In this document: positions 15,943-24,493 of the stretch, piece after piece
Layout: each line of letters starts with the position of its first letter
Position numbering within the stretch: position 1 is the first letter of the stretch
From: a bacterium
Lineage (GTDB): Bacteria; Planctomycetota; UBA1135; GCA-002686595
Direction: 5' to 3'
Length of the DNA: 40,392 bases
Assembly (NCBI GenBank): GCA_030428395.1
Contig: JAUIDW010000014.1
Coordinates: forward strand, 1-40,392
Notes under the pieces: model-generated
What the model saw: the letters and a program-made list of their open reading frames with translations, nothing else
What the model was told of the DNA's origin: nothing
Databases searched by the model: none
Position numbers and translations under genes: made by a program

Positions 15943-17148
15943 GTGGAGCAGCATCGCGTCTGGGCCGAGGTCGACCTCGGGGCGCTGGCCCGCAACCTGC
16001 GCGCGGTGCGCGCCCGCGCCGGCACGGGCCGGGCGGTGATGCTGGTGGTGAAGGCGGACGCCTACGGACACGGCGCGGTGGCCGTGGCCCACGCGGCGGT
16101 GCGCGGGGGCGTCTCCGCGCTGGGAGTGGGCAACTCGGCCGAGGCACTCGAGCTGCGCCAGGCGGGCGTCTGCGCGCCCATCCTCGTGCTGGGCACGATC
16201 GTGGAGGACGAGGCCGCCCCCTGCGTCCGGCACGAGGTCGAGATCGGCCTCCACTCCCGCGACCGGGTCCGCCGGCTCGAGTCCCTGTGCCGCCGGCTGG
16301 GCACGACCGCCCGGGTGCACCTGAACGTCGACACCGGCTGGGGCCAGCTCGGGGTGCCGCCGGCGCGCGGCCTGGAGCTGCTCGAGCACGTGCACCGCTC
16401 GAACCACCTGGACCTCGCCGGCGTGATGACCCACTTCAGCTCGTCCGCGGGCGCCGCCGACCCGCTGACGCGCACGCAGATCGCGCGGCTCGAGGCGTTC
16501 CTGGAGGAGGCCCGCCGGCGCGACCTGCCCGCGGGGCCCGTCCACGCCGCGAACTCGGCCTTCCTGTTCTCTGGCGGCTCCCCGCTCTACGACATGGTCC
16601 GCCCGGGGATCGCGGCCTACGGCATCCTCCCCGGAGGGCTCGCCGCCGGCGAGCTCGAGCCCGTCCTGTCCGTGCACACCCAGGTCGTGTTCGTGAAGGA
16701 CCTGCCGCGCGGCGCCAGCCTGGGCTACGACGCGACGTGGCGGGCGACGCGGCCGACGCGCATCGCGACGCTGCCGGTGGGCTACAAGGACGGCCTGCCG
16801 TTCCGGCTGTCGAACGCGGGCGAGGTCCTGGTGCGCGGCCGGCGCGCGCCGGTCCTGGGGCGGGTGTCGATGGACTACGTCAGCGTCGACGTCGGGCACA
16901 TCCCGGACGTGCGCGTGGGCGACCGCGCCACGCTCGTCGGGGCGCAGGGCGAGGACGCCGTCACCGTGCAGGACGTGGCCGGGGCCGCGGGCACGATCCC
17001 CTACGAGATCACCTGCGCGCTCGGCCGCCAGGTGCCGCGGTTCTTCCGCGAGAGCGGCGAGCCCGCGGACTCCCCGCGGACGCCCGCGCCCGGCGCCCGC
17101 GCGGCACCCGCGCCGGCGCCCGCGGTTCCGCCACGGGCCGGCGCCTGA
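15943..17148 (+). CDS. alr: Alanine racemase
   Basis: PLP enzyme making D-alanine for peptidoglycan. 401 residues from GTG 15943. It opens with the standard WAEVDLGALARNLRAVR; the PLP-lysine motif is VVKADAYGHGA (Lys about residue 37); VHLNVDTGWGQLG, MTHFSSSAG and HAANSAF follow; the second catalytic residue is Tyr in GRVSMDYVSVDV (about residue 312). After the C-terminal domain comes a Pro/Ala-rich tail of about 30 residues. Starting at ATG 15772 would add 57 residues with atypical codon use, so GTG 15943, in the family-typical place, is preferred. Confidence 0.95.
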   Translation: MEQHRVWAEVDLGALARNLRAVRARAGTGRAVMLVVKADAYGHGAVAVAHAAVRGGVSALGVGNSAEALELRQAGVCAPILVLGTIVEDEAAPCVRHEVEIGLHSRDRVRRLESLCRRLGTTARVHLNVDTGWGQLGVPPARGLELLEHVHRSNHLDLAGVMTHFSSSAGAADPLTRTQIARLEAFLEEARRRDLPAGPVHAANSAFLFSGGSPLYDMVRPGIAAYGILPGGLAAGELEPVLSVHTQVVFVKDLPRGASLGYDATWRATRPTRIATLPVGYKDGLPFRLSNAGEVLVRGRRAPVLGRVSMDYVSVDVGHIPDVRVGDRATLVGAQGEDAVTVQDVAGAAGTIPYEITCALGRQVPRFFRESGEPADSPRTPAPGARAAPAPAPAVPPRAGA

Positions 17149-17165
17149 GCCCGTTCGCCGGCCCG
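17134..17165 (+). terminator. Hairpin enclosing the alr stop codon
   Basis: CGGGCCGGCG (17134-17143) and CGCCGGCCCG (17156-17165) form a perfect 10-bp stem; the 12-base loop contains the alr TGA (17146-17148). No T-run follows. It may attenuate read-through into the downstream gene or protect the message end. Confidence 0.4.
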
Positions 17166-17182
17166 GCCGCGACCTGCCACCC

Positions 17183-17218
17183 GCCCCGGGATCTGCCCCG
17201 GGATCTGGCCCGGGACCC
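17183..17218. repeat. Short 12-bp direct repeat, two exact copies and one degenerate
   Basis: GCCCCGGGATCT occurs at 17183-17194 and 17195-17206, followed by the related GGCCCGGGACCC. It lies in the 214-bp gap before the AsmA-like gene; function unknown. Confidence 0.6.
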
Positions 17219-17362
17219 GGACCGCGCGCGGCCACTCCGCCCCCGCCGGGAGGGCCTTCGGGGCGGCGCGGGTTGCATTCCGCGCGGAGCGCGAGGAGCA
17301 TCGTGCATCGCGCGGGTCCGGTCCGCCGGCGCGGCGCGCGGGGACGCCTCGTCCCTCCCTCC

Positions 17363-20300
17363 ATGTCGTCTCGCTGGAATCGTGTCGCGACGTCCGGCCG
17401 CTGGCTCGCGTTCCTGCTGGCCGTGCTGCTGCTCGCCGGCGCCGGCCTGCTGCTCGTCGTCGAGCAGACCGGCCTCCTGCGCCGGCGCGTCGAGAGCGAG
17501 CTCGCCGCCCGCCTGGGCGACCTCGGGCAGGACCTCTCGATCGAGTCGGTCGAGCTGCGCTGGTTCGCGCTCGCCCTCGAGCTCCGCGGCCTGTCGATCG
17601 GCCCCGGCGGCGAGACGCTGCGCCTGCGGCGCGTGGCCCTCGCGGCGGGGCTCCGCGGCGGACGGCCCGGCCTGCGGCGCGTCGACGTCGAGGAGGGCCA
17701 CCTGCGCTTCGGCGACGGCCTGCTGACGGCGCTGCGGGAGCTGTCGCTCGCCGAGGACGACCCGGAGGAGGAGGACGAGGCCCCCGTCCCGCTGCCCGAC
17801 GTCACGGTGCGCGCGGTGCAGCTCGACCTCGCGCACCGCGAGTGGGGTGAGATCCCCATCGGCCGCGTCGACCTGCGCCTGCGCGGCGACGCGGGCGAAG
17901 GGCAGCCCGAGCTCGAGGGCCGCCTGCTGCCGACGCTCGCCGCCTCGGACGCCGCGCGGCCGGAGATCTACCTGCTCGGGCGGCGCATCGACCACGACCA
18001 GTTCGACGTCGAGGCCTCGGCCGAGAACCTCCCGGTCGCGCTGGAGTCGCTGCCGAGCGGCACCGCGCTCGAGCGCCTGCGGGCCTTCGCGCCGCAGGGC
18101 TTCCTCACGCTCGAGGCGGGCGCGCACGTGCACCTCTCCGCGGGCGCCGAGGTGCCGTACCGCGGGCGCGTGCGCGCGTCGCTGACGCGCGCCTCGTTCG
18201 TGCCCCCGACGACCGACCTCCCGGCCGAGAACCTGCGGGCCGAGGTCGAGCTCGAGCTCGAGCCGCGCGCCGGCGCGGACGCGTGGGACCCCGACTCGTG
18301 GACGGGCCTGGCGCGCTTCGAGGGGACCTGGAACGGCACGCCGATCGAGGGCGCGGGCCGCCTCGGCCGCGCGGCCGACCCCGGCGACGTGTTCGCGGGC
18401 TGGGCGCGCGCGGAGCGCCTGCCGCTGTCGGAGGCCACGCTGCGCGCCACCGGCTTCCAGGACAGCCAGCGGCGGACGTGGGACGCCCTGGGCGGCGAGG
18501 GCTTCGTCGAGCTCCTGATCGGCGTGGCGCTGCCCGACCGCTCGCTGCCCGGCAACGCGGACCGGCCCCTGGAGCTGACCGCGGACGTGGTCGGGCAGGG
18601 CGAGCTCACGATGGCCTACTTCGGCTGGCCGGAGGGCCCGGACCTCCCGCGGGGCTTCCCCATGCCGGTCGACGCCATCGAGGGCCGCTGCCTCTCGCTC
18701 GTGTCCCCGGGGCACCCCGTGCAGACGCACATGGGCATCCTCGACGGCCGCGGGTTCGGGCGCCTGGGCGGCGAGGCGGAGATCGACGGCCTGATCGCGT
18801 GGCTCGAGCCCGGCGAGGGCCAGCCCGCGCTCGACCTCTCCATCCGCGCGCGCGACGTGCCGATGCGCGCGGAGGTCCTCGAGGCGCTCGACGGCTACTG
18901 GCGCGCGCGCTGGGTCCGGCCCACGTTCGACCCGCGCCACGGCGAGGCCGACGTCGAGGCGCGCTTCGTCAAGACCACGGGTTACGGCCCGACCGCGGCG
19001 CGGCTCGACATCGAGTTCGAGGGCGTCGACGCGCGCTGGAACACGCTGCCGGTCGACGTGCGCGCGGCCACCGGGCGGATCGAGCTGACCGTGGAGGGCG
19101 GCGCGGGCACCGCGGTCGCGTTCCGCGCGGACGGCGAGCTCGCCACGGCCGACTCGATCGAGGTCGCCGGCCGCCTGCAGGACGACCCGGCGCTCCAGGA
19201 CCGCTCCGGCGTGGCGCGGCGCACCGAGGCGCTCGAGGTCGTGGTGCGCAACGTCTCGCTCCGCGGCGCCGACCGCGACACGCTGGTCGAGACGTGGCCG
19301 GTGGTCGGCGCCGCGCTCGACGCCGTGCAGCCCGCTGGCAAGGTCGACGTGCGCGTCAAGGGCCGCCGGCCCCGGCCGGGGGCCGCCTTCGACTGGAACG
19401 CCGAGGTCGCCCCGCGCGAGGTGCGCGTCACGCCCGCCGCCTTCGCGATCCCGGTGCAGGACGTGCGCGGCCGCGTGCTGGTCGAGGGCTCGCTGGGCGG
19501 CGCGGACGCCGAGGGCGAGTCCGCCGAGGCGGGCAACCGGGTCGTGACCCGCGTCGCCCCGCTGCTCGGGGAGTGGGCCGGCGACGTGTCGATCGCCGCG
19601 CGCGGGCAGCTGCGCGCGCCGCGGGCGCCGGGCGAGGAGGACGTGCTCACGATCCGCGGCGCCGGGATCGACCCGTCGAACAAGAACTTCGTGGCCGTGC
19701 TGGCCGGCGCCCTGGCGGGCACGCGCTCGTCCGCGACCCTCGACCTCTCGAACCTCGAGATCGGCGGGCGCGTGGACGCGGGGATGGACGTCGCCTTCGC
19801 CGACGCGGCCGCGCCCCGGCTGGCCACGCGCATCCACCTGCGCGACAACGACCTGACGGTGCGCTCGAACGAGAGCGCCGGCCGCGAGGTGTTCCGCCTG
19901 GACCGCCTGCGCGGCGTGCTCGAGCGCTCGGAGGGCGAGGTCCGCGGCCCGCGGATCACGGCCGAGCTGGGCTCGACCCCCGTGGAGCTGCTCGAGCCGC
20001 GGCTGCGCTCGGTCGGCGGTGGGTTCGAGCTCGTGACCGGCTTCGAGGGGCTCGTCCCCATCGACCGCGAGCACCTCGGGTACTTCCTCGACGACGAGAT
20101 GGTCGAGCTCCTGATCGACCGCGTCGGCTGGGGCGGGTCCCTGGAGGCCCGCGGCACGCGCCTGCGCCTGTCGGGCTCGCCGGGCGGGCGCCCGCGCATC
20201 GAGATCGACGGCGAGGTCCTGCCGGTCAACATGGTCGCCCGGCTGGGCCTGCCGATCTCGATCGGCTCGGCGTCGGTCCAGCTCCAGCGCTTCGTGGTCG

Positions 20301-21127
20301 AGGGCGGCCAGGTGCAGTCCTGGGCCCGCGTCGAGGGGCTCTACGGCCAGGTCGCCGGGCGCGAGCTGTCGAACGCCTCGATGACGCTCGGCTACGTGCA
20401 GCCGCGGCTCAGCATCCTCTCGCTCGACGGCGAGCTCGAGGGCGGGCGCGTCTCGGACGAGCGCAGCGACGACACGCGCGTCGCCGCGCCGCTGCACGTC
20501 GACCTGATGCCGCCCTTCCCGTTCACGCTGGCCCTGCAGCTCGACGAGGTCGAGGTCGAGGGCCTGCTGCGCGACGTGGTCGAGTCCAACCTGGCCAACG
20601 AGGGCACGCTGTCCGGCGTCGTGCGCCTGGCCGGCGACCTCGAGAACATCGGCGAGGTGTACGGCAGCGGCTGGGCGGACATCGACGACGCGCGCCTGTG
20701 GTCGATCCCCGTGGTGCGGGACCTGCTGTCGCTGTTCGGCCTCGACGGCTCGGCGGTGTTCGAGGCCATCCGCACGTCGCTGCGGCTGCGCGGCGGCGTG
20801 GTCGAGCTGCGCGAGTTCCAGGCCCGCAGCCCCATCCTGCAGCTCGTCGGCCAGGGCTCGGTCGACCTCGACGGCACCCTCGCCTTCGAGCTGCGCCCGC
20901 GCTTCAGCATCGTCGAGAACCTCGGCTTCCTGGCGCGCGTCGGCCGCAAGCTGCAGGACTCGCTGCTGACGCTCGAGGTCGGCGGCGACCTCGCGCGCCC
21001 GCGCGTGCGCCGCCGCGTGCTGCTGCTGAACCGGCTCGTCCAGGAGGCGCCGCGACCGCGGAAAGCCGACAAGAAGGACCGCGACCTCCCGGTGCCCGCC
21101 TACACTCCGCTGCCCGAGCGCTTCTGA
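17363..21127 (+). CDS. AsmA-superfamily (YhdP/TamB-like) envelope bridge protein
   Basis: 1254 residues with one N-terminal membrane helix (LAFLLAVLLLAGAGLLLVVEQ, about residues 12-32) followed by a very long beta-rich periplasmic portion without enzyme motifs. The AsmA-type opening is visible (LLRRRVESELAARLGDLGQDLSIESVELRWFALALELRGLSI), as is the AsmA_2/YhdP-like C-terminal part: GTLSGVVRLAGDLENIGEVYGSGWADIDDARLWSIPVVRDLLSLFGLDGS, then FQARSPILQLVGQGSVDLDGTLAFELRPRF. Such proteins are thought to form hydrophobic grooves that carry phospholipids between the two membranes. ATG 17363 is chosen as it places the helix at the very N-terminus; a TTG at 17273 is in frame but adds Arg-rich residues. 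Followed by manC after 44 bases. Confidence 0.83.
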   Translation: MSSRWNRVATSGRWLAFLLAVLLLAGAGLLLVVEQTGLLRRRVESELAARLGDLGQDLSIESVELRWFALALELRGLSIGPGGETLRLRRVALAAGLRGGRPGLRRVDVEEGHLRFGDGLLTALRELSLAEDDPEEEDEAPVPLPDVTVRAVQLDLAHREWGEIPIGRVDLRLRGDAGEGQPELEGRLLPTLAASDAARPEIYLLGRRIDHDQFDVEASAENLPVALESLPSGTALERLRAFAPQGFLTLEAGAHVHLSAGAEVPYRGRVRASLTRASFVPPTTDLPAENLRAEVELELEPRAGADAWDPDSWTGLARFEGTWNGTPIEGAGRLGRAADPGDVFAGWARAERLPLSEATLRATGFQDSQRRTWDALGGEGFVELLIGVALPDRSLPGNADRPLELTADVVGQGELTMAYFGWPEGPDLPRGFPMPVDAIEGRCLSLVSPGHPVQTHMGILDGRGFGRLGGEAEIDGLIAWLEPGEGQPALDLSIRARDVPMRAEVLEALDGYWRARWVRPTFDPRHGEADVEARFVKTTGYGPTAARLDIEFEGVDARWNTLPVDVRAATGRIELTVEGGAGTAVAFRADGELATADSIEVAGRLQDDPALQDRSGVARRTEALEVVVRNVSLRGADRDTLVETWPVVGAALDAVQPAGKVDVRVKGRRPRPGAAFDWNAEVAPREVRVTPAAFAIPVQDVRGRVLVEGSLGGADAEGESAEAGNRVVTRVAPLLGEWAGDVSIAARGQLRAPRAPGEEDVLTIRGAGIDPSNKNFVAVLAGALAGTRSSATLDLSNLEIGGRVDAGMDVAFADAAAPRLATRIHLRDNDLTVRSNESAGREVFRLDRLRGVLERSEGEVRGPRITAELGSTPVELLEPRLRSVGGGFELVTGFEGLVPIDREHLGYFLDDEMVELLIDRVGWGGSLEARGTRLRLSGSPGGRPRIEIDGEVLPVNMVARLGLPISIGSASVQLQRFVVEGGQVQSWARVEGLYGQVAGRELSNASMTLGYVQPRLSILSLDGELEGGRVSDERSDDTRVAAPLHVDLMPPFPFTLALQLDEVEVEGLLRDVVESNLANEGTLSGVVRLAGDLENIGEVYGSGWADIDDARLWSIPVVRDLLSLFGLDGSAVFEAIRTSLRLRGGVVELREFQARSPILQLVGQGSVDLDGTLAFELRPRFSIVENLGFLARVGRKLQDSLLTLEVGGDLARPRVRRRVLLLNRLVQEAPRPRKADKKDRDLPVPAYTPLPERF

Positions 21128-21171
21128 CGCGCCCGGACCCCCGCCGTCCCCCACCGCCGCTCCCACCGTCC

Positions 21172-22287
21172 ATGGTCTCCGAGGTCTACGCCGTCGTCCT
21201 CGCAGGGGGCGTCGGCACGCGCTTCTGGCCCGCCAGCCGTCGCTCCCTGCCCAAGCAGTTCCTGCCGCTCGCGGGCGACGCGACCCCGTCGGGCGCCCCG
21301 CGCGCGGAGGGCGGAGCGGGCCCGTCCCTGCTCGCGGCGACGGCCGCGCGCCTCGGCGGGCTCGTGCCGCCCGAGCGCGTGATCGTCGTCACCGGCGCCG
21401 ACCAGCTCGAGCTCGTGCGCGCCGCCCTGCCGGACGTGCCGGCCGCGAACGTGCTGGCGGAGCCGCACGGGCGCAACACCGCGGCCAGCGTGGCGCTCGC
21501 CGCCTGGGAGGTCAGCCGGCGCCGCCCGGACGCGGTCCAGGTCGTGCTGCCGGCGGACCACGTCATCCGGCCGGCCGACGAGTTCCGCCGGGCCCTGCGC
21601 GCGGCGATCGCCGCGGCCGAGGCGGAGGACGTGCTGGTCACCTTCGGCGTCCGCCCGAGCCACCCCGCCACCGGGTTCGGCTACGTCGAGGTCGGCGACG
21701 TGCTCGAGCGCCGCGAGGGCCACGAGATCCGCGCGGTGCAGCGCTTCGTCGAGAAGCCCGACGAGGAGCGCGCGCGCGAGTTCCTCGCCGGCGGCCACCA
21801 CCTGTGGAACTCGGGGATGTTCGCGTGGAGCACGCGCGCGATCCGGGAGGCGCTCGAGAAGCACCTGCCCGAGGCCTGGGACGCGCTCGAGCGCCTGCAC
21901 GGCGGCGAGCTGCTGGCGGAGGTGTGGCCCGCCTTCCCCCGCGTCGCCGTCGACGTCGGCGTGCTCGAGCGCGCGGACAACGTGCGCGTCGTGCCGATCG
22001 ACTTCTTCTGGAGCGACGTCGGCGCCTGGTCGGCGCTCCCGGAGGTGCTTCCCGCCGACGGCGACGGGAACGTGCGCGCCGGTGGCGCGCTGCTCGAGGC
22101 GCTCGACGCGCGCGGCTGCGTGGTCTACGGCGAGCCCGGCACGCTGACGGCGCTGATCGGCGTCGAGGACCTGGTCGTCGTGCGCGCGGGCGACGCCGTG
22201 CTCGTTTGCCCGCGCGACCGCGCCCAGGAGGTCCGCGACGTGGTCGAGCGCCTGGGTGGCGCGCGCGACCGCGACGCGTTCCGCTGA
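21172..22287 (+). CDS. manC: Mannose-1-phosphate guanylyltransferase
   Basis: Makes GDP-mannose from mannose-1-phosphate and GTP for polysaccharides and glycans. 371 residues: the nucleotidyltransferase domain only, without the phosphomannose isomerase half found in bifunctional enzymes. Signature GGVGTRFWPASR with PKQFLPL at the N-terminus, EPHGRNTAASVALAA, LPADHVI, the mannose-binding RFVEKPDEERAREFL, HHLWNSGMFAW and the metal site DFFWSDVGAWSAL. A short insertion of about 15 residues lies between PKQFLPLAGD and SLLAATAARL. Start ATG 21172. Confidence 0.95.
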   Translation: MVSEVYAVVLAGGVGTRFWPASRRSLPKQFLPLAGDATPSGAPRAEGGAGPSLLAATAARLGGLVPPERVIVVTGADQLELVRAALPDVPAANVLAEPHGRNTAASVALAAWEVSRRRPDAVQVVLPADHVIRPADEFRRALRAAIAAAEAEDVLVTFGVRPSHPATGFGYVEVGDVLERREGHEIRAVQRFVEKPDEERAREFLAGGHHLWNSGMFAWSTRAIREALEKHLPEAWDALERLHGGELLAEVWPAFPRVAVDVGVLERADNVRVVPIDFFWSDVGAWSALPEVLPADGDGNVRAGGALLEALDARGCVVYGEPGTLTALIGVEDLVVVRAGDAVLVCPRDRAQEVRDVVERLGGARDRDAFR

Positions 22288-22294
22288 GGTCCCC

Positions 22295-22747
22295 GTGGGC
22301 GAGCCCCGACCGAAGCCCCGCCGCGGGGGCGTGCTGGCGATCGACCACGGCTCGAAGCGCTGCGGCTTCGCGGCCGCCGACCCGCTGCGCATCGCGGTCC
22401 GGCCGCTGGACGTCTGGGAGGGGCCCGGCGACGGCGACGAGGTCGTCGAGCACGTCGCGGCGCTCGTCGCCGAGCGCGACGTGGACACGCTGCTGGTGGG
22501 CTTCCCGTTCAACATGGACGGCACCGCGGGCCCGCGCGCGGACGAGGTGAACGCGTTCCTCGACCGCCTGCGCCGGCGCCTGCCGGAGCTGCGGGTGGTC
22601 GCCCAGGACGAGCGCCTGAGCACCAAGGAGGCCGAGGAGCTGCTGCGCGCCGAAGGCTACGACTGGCGCGAGCGCAAGGCGCGGCGCGACAGCTGGAGCG
22701 CGCTGGTCGTGCTGCGCGACTGGATCGCCGCCGGCGAGCCGTCCTGA
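22295..22747 (+). CDS. ruvX: Pre-16S rRNA nuclease RuvX/YqgF
   Basis: RNase H-fold nuclease that matures the 5' end of 16S rRNA (also called putative Holliday junction resolvase). 150 residues from GTG 22295, 7 bases after manC. Motifs: VLAIDHGSKRCGFAAADP with the first catalytic Asp, LLVGFPFNMDGTAGPRADEV, and QDERLSTKEAEELL with the conserved Asp-Glu-Arg. An in-frame ATG-like start further upstream would overlap manC and is rejected. Confidence 0.93.
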   Translation: MGEPRPKPRRGGVLAIDHGSKRCGFAAADPLRIAVRPLDVWEGPGDGDEVVEHVAALVAERDVDTLLVGFPFNMDGTAGPRADEVNAFLDRLRRRLPELRVVAQDERLSTKEAEELLRAEGYDWRERKARRDSWSALVVLRDWIAAGEPS

Positions 22748-22748
22748 G

Positions 22749-23633
22749 TCACCCGGCGACGCGGGCGAGCCAGGCCTTCAGCGCCTCGAGCGCCTCGGCC
22801 TCGCCGGCGTCGTGCAGCACGTCGTGGCGGCTGCCGGCGAGCACGCGCACCTCGAGCCGGTCCCCCTCGAAGGCGCGCACGTCGTCGGGCGAGGCCAGCG
22901 TGTCGTCGGCGCCGTAGAGGCACAGCACCGGGACGCCGAGGTCGGCGAGCCGCAGGCGCGCGGCCTGCGCGCCCTCGACGGCCTGCTCCGCCGCGCGCAG
23001 CGTGATCACGTCGTGGGTCAGCTCGTCCTCGCGCCAGGCGCGCTGCTCCCCGGGCAGCGACGTGAGCTGCTCGGCGGAGAAGCCCGTGCGCCCGGGCGAG
23101 GTCGGCCCGACCTTCCTGAACAGCTTGCGCAGCCCGCCGGGGGCCTGCGGCGGCTCGAAGCGCGGGGAGAGCAGCGGCGAGACCAGCGCCAGCGCCGCGA
23201 CCGAGCCGGGGCGCTCCGTGGCGAGCGTCAGGGCGTACACCGCGCCGAGCCCGACGCCGACGAGCACCTTGGGGGCGTCAGGCAGGCGGTACGCGACGTG
23301 GTCCTGGACGGCCCCGAGGTCGCGGACGACCTCCTTCAGCCCGGCGCTGTGCCCGCGCTCGCCCTCGGACCGCCCGTGGCCCCGCAGGTCGGGCAGCGCC
23401 ACCGCCCACCCCGCGTCCGCCAGCGCGTTGCCCGCGCGCAGGTACCGACCCCCGTGGTCCCCCGCCGTGTGCACGAGGGTCAGACCCCCGACCGGCTCGC
23501 CGTGGGAGGCGAGCTCCTGCACGTGCACGAGGACCAGGCCCTCGGCGGAGTGGGAGAGCCCGGCGGCCTCCTCGCCCTCCGCGTTCGAGGAGCGCTGCTC
23601 GAGGTACGTGGCGATGGCTTCGCGGTCGGTCAT
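22749..23633 (-). CDS. Alpha/beta-hydrolase-fold protein lacking the nucleophile serine
   Basis: 294 residues with the layout of monoacylglycerol-lipase-like (Hydrolase_4) proteins: LTLVHTAGDHGGRY as oxyanion strand-loop, GWAVALPDLRGHGRSEGERGH, LVSPLL, and VPVLCLYGADDTLASP for the acid residue, then LAGSRHDVLHDAG for the His. The nucleophile elbow, normally GHSMGG, reads VGVGLGAV: the serine position is glycine and the preceding His is valine. The bases there are unambiguous GGC-GTC-GGG-CTC-GGC. It is therefore either a non-catalytic relative or an enzyme with a changed mechanism. It is convergent with ruvX (1-base gap), and starts 52 bases from element B at 23685. Confidence 0.85.
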   Translation of the reverse strand: MTDREAIATYLEQRSSNAEGEEAAGLSHSAEGLVLVHVQELASHGEPVGGLTLVHTAGDHGGRYLRAGNALADAGWAVALPDLRGHGRSEGERGHSAGLKEVVRDLGAVQDHVAYRLPDAPKVLVGVGLGAVYALTLATERPGSVAALALVSPLLSPRFEPPQAPGGLRKLFRKVGPTSPGRTGFSAEQLTSLPGEQRAWREDELTHDVITLRAAEQAVEGAQAARLRLADLGVPVLCLYGADDTLASPDDVRAFEGDRLEVRVLAGSRHDVLHDAGEAEALEALKAWLARVAG

Positions 23634-23684
23634 GGGCCAGGGAACGTAGGGGGGGCCGGCCCGGCCGACAAGTCGCACCCCGAC

Positions 23685-23895
23685 CTGACTGGGTTCCGTG
23701 TGGACTCGCCGGAGCGGACCCGCCGTCGGCCCTCGCCCGGCGTCCTCGCCGGGGCCGACCGACGCGAGGCACCCGACCGGACCGGCCCCGGGCGGCGAGC
23801 GAAGGCCCTCCGCGGCGAGGGGAAGGCTCCAAGTCCCGTCGGCTGCGGGGATTCCGACGGCTGCGGGCCCCACGTTCCACACGGAACCCAGTCAG
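23685..23895. repeat. Intergenic element B: 20-bp perfect inverted repeats bounding 211 bp
   Basis: Left arm 23685-23704 contains GACTGGGTTCCGTGTGGA; right arm 23876-23895 is its exact reverse complement. The ends are the same sequence as in element A at 4894-5105, the overall length differs by one base, yet the interior is different. The interior folds well: CCCGGCG-tcct-CGCCGGG, and CCGTCGG ... CCGACGG around 23838-23860. The right arm ends 11 bases before the -35 box of the RNase P RNA promoter. No gene is seen in 23634-23941. Confidence 0.85.
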
Positions 23896-23906
23896 TCCCG
23901 GGGGGC

Positions 23907-23935
23907 TTGGTGGCGCCGCCCGGCCGACCTAAGCT
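23907..23935 (+). promoter_or_regulatory. Promoter of RNase P RNA
   Basis: TTGGTG (23907-23912), 17-base spacer, TAAGCT (23930-23935). The predicted first transcribed base, about 23942, is exactly the first base of the P1 helix of the RNA, which supports the assignment although the boxes match consensus only partly. Confidence 0.55.
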
Positions 23936-23941
23936 GTCCGC

Positions 23942-24323
23942 GGCGTGAGAGGCCCGGGCGGCCGCCGCGTTCCCCCGGGAGCGCGGAGGAAAGTCCGGAC
24001 TCCGCGGGCCAGGGTGGTTGCTAACGGCAACCGGCCGCGAGGCCAGGGAAAGTGCCACAGAGAACAGACCGCCTACCCCGCCGGCTCGCCGGTGGGCGGC
24101 AAGGGTGAAACGGTGCGGTAAGAGCGCACCGCGGCTCCGGTGACGGCGCCGGCAGGGCAAACCCCACCCGGAGAAAGACCGAATAGGGAGGGCAGGCGAC
24201 GGCCCGCGCCATGGCCCTCCGGGTAGGTCGTTGGAGGCCGGGGGCGACCCCGGTCCCAGAGAAATGGCCGCCCCTCCCTCCGGGGAGGCCAGAATCCGGC
24301 TTACAGGGCCTCTCACGCCTTTT
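23942..24323 (+). ncRNA. rnpB: RNase P RNA, bacterial A-type
   Basis: Catalytic RNA that removes 5' leaders from pre-tRNAs. P1 is a perfect 14-bp pairing of GGCGTGAGAGGCCC (23942-23955) with GGGCCTCTCACGCC (24306-24319). Universally conserved parts are present in order: GAGGAAAGTCCGGACTCC near 23986, GCCACAGAGAACAGACCGCC near 24052, GGGTGAAACGGTGCGGTAAG near 24104 with its GAGCGCACCGCG, GGCAAACCCCACCCGGAG near 24157, GAATAGGGAGGGC, and the 3' CCAGAATCCGGCTTACAG. TTTT follows P1 immediately (24320-24323), so P1 may also act as the terminator stem. Neighbours: element B upstream, NUDIX gene downstream. Confidence 0.97.
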
Positions 24324-24450
24324 CCATCCCCTTGGGGTTCCCTTGGGCCCCGGTTGGCCCTCCCTCCGACATGGCGTCGCTGTGGAGGGCCTGTCGAGAA
24401 CCCGGGCAGAATCCGTGGACGGGGGTGGAGATCCGCCGGTCCGTGGGCGC

Positions 24451-24468
24451 ACCACAAGATGTTGTGGT
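24451..24468. promoter_or_regulatory. Operator-like dyad upstream of the NUDIX gene
   Basis: ACCACAA-gatg-TTGTGGT is a perfect 7-bp inverted repeat in an otherwise GC-rich 361-bp gap, 26 bases upstream of the TTGACA box at 24494. It looks like a transcription-factor site. The rest of 24324-24684 shows no gene. Confidence 0.4.
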
Positions 24469-24493
24469 CCGGCCCCGGAAACGACCCAGCATC

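Noticed and set aside
17009-21166. A 1385-codon open frame on the minus strand opposite the AsmA-like gene
   Set aside because: It is a by-product of extreme GC content; the protein is low-complexity (His, Arg, Gln, Val-rich) with no motif, while the plus strand has a clear family pattern.
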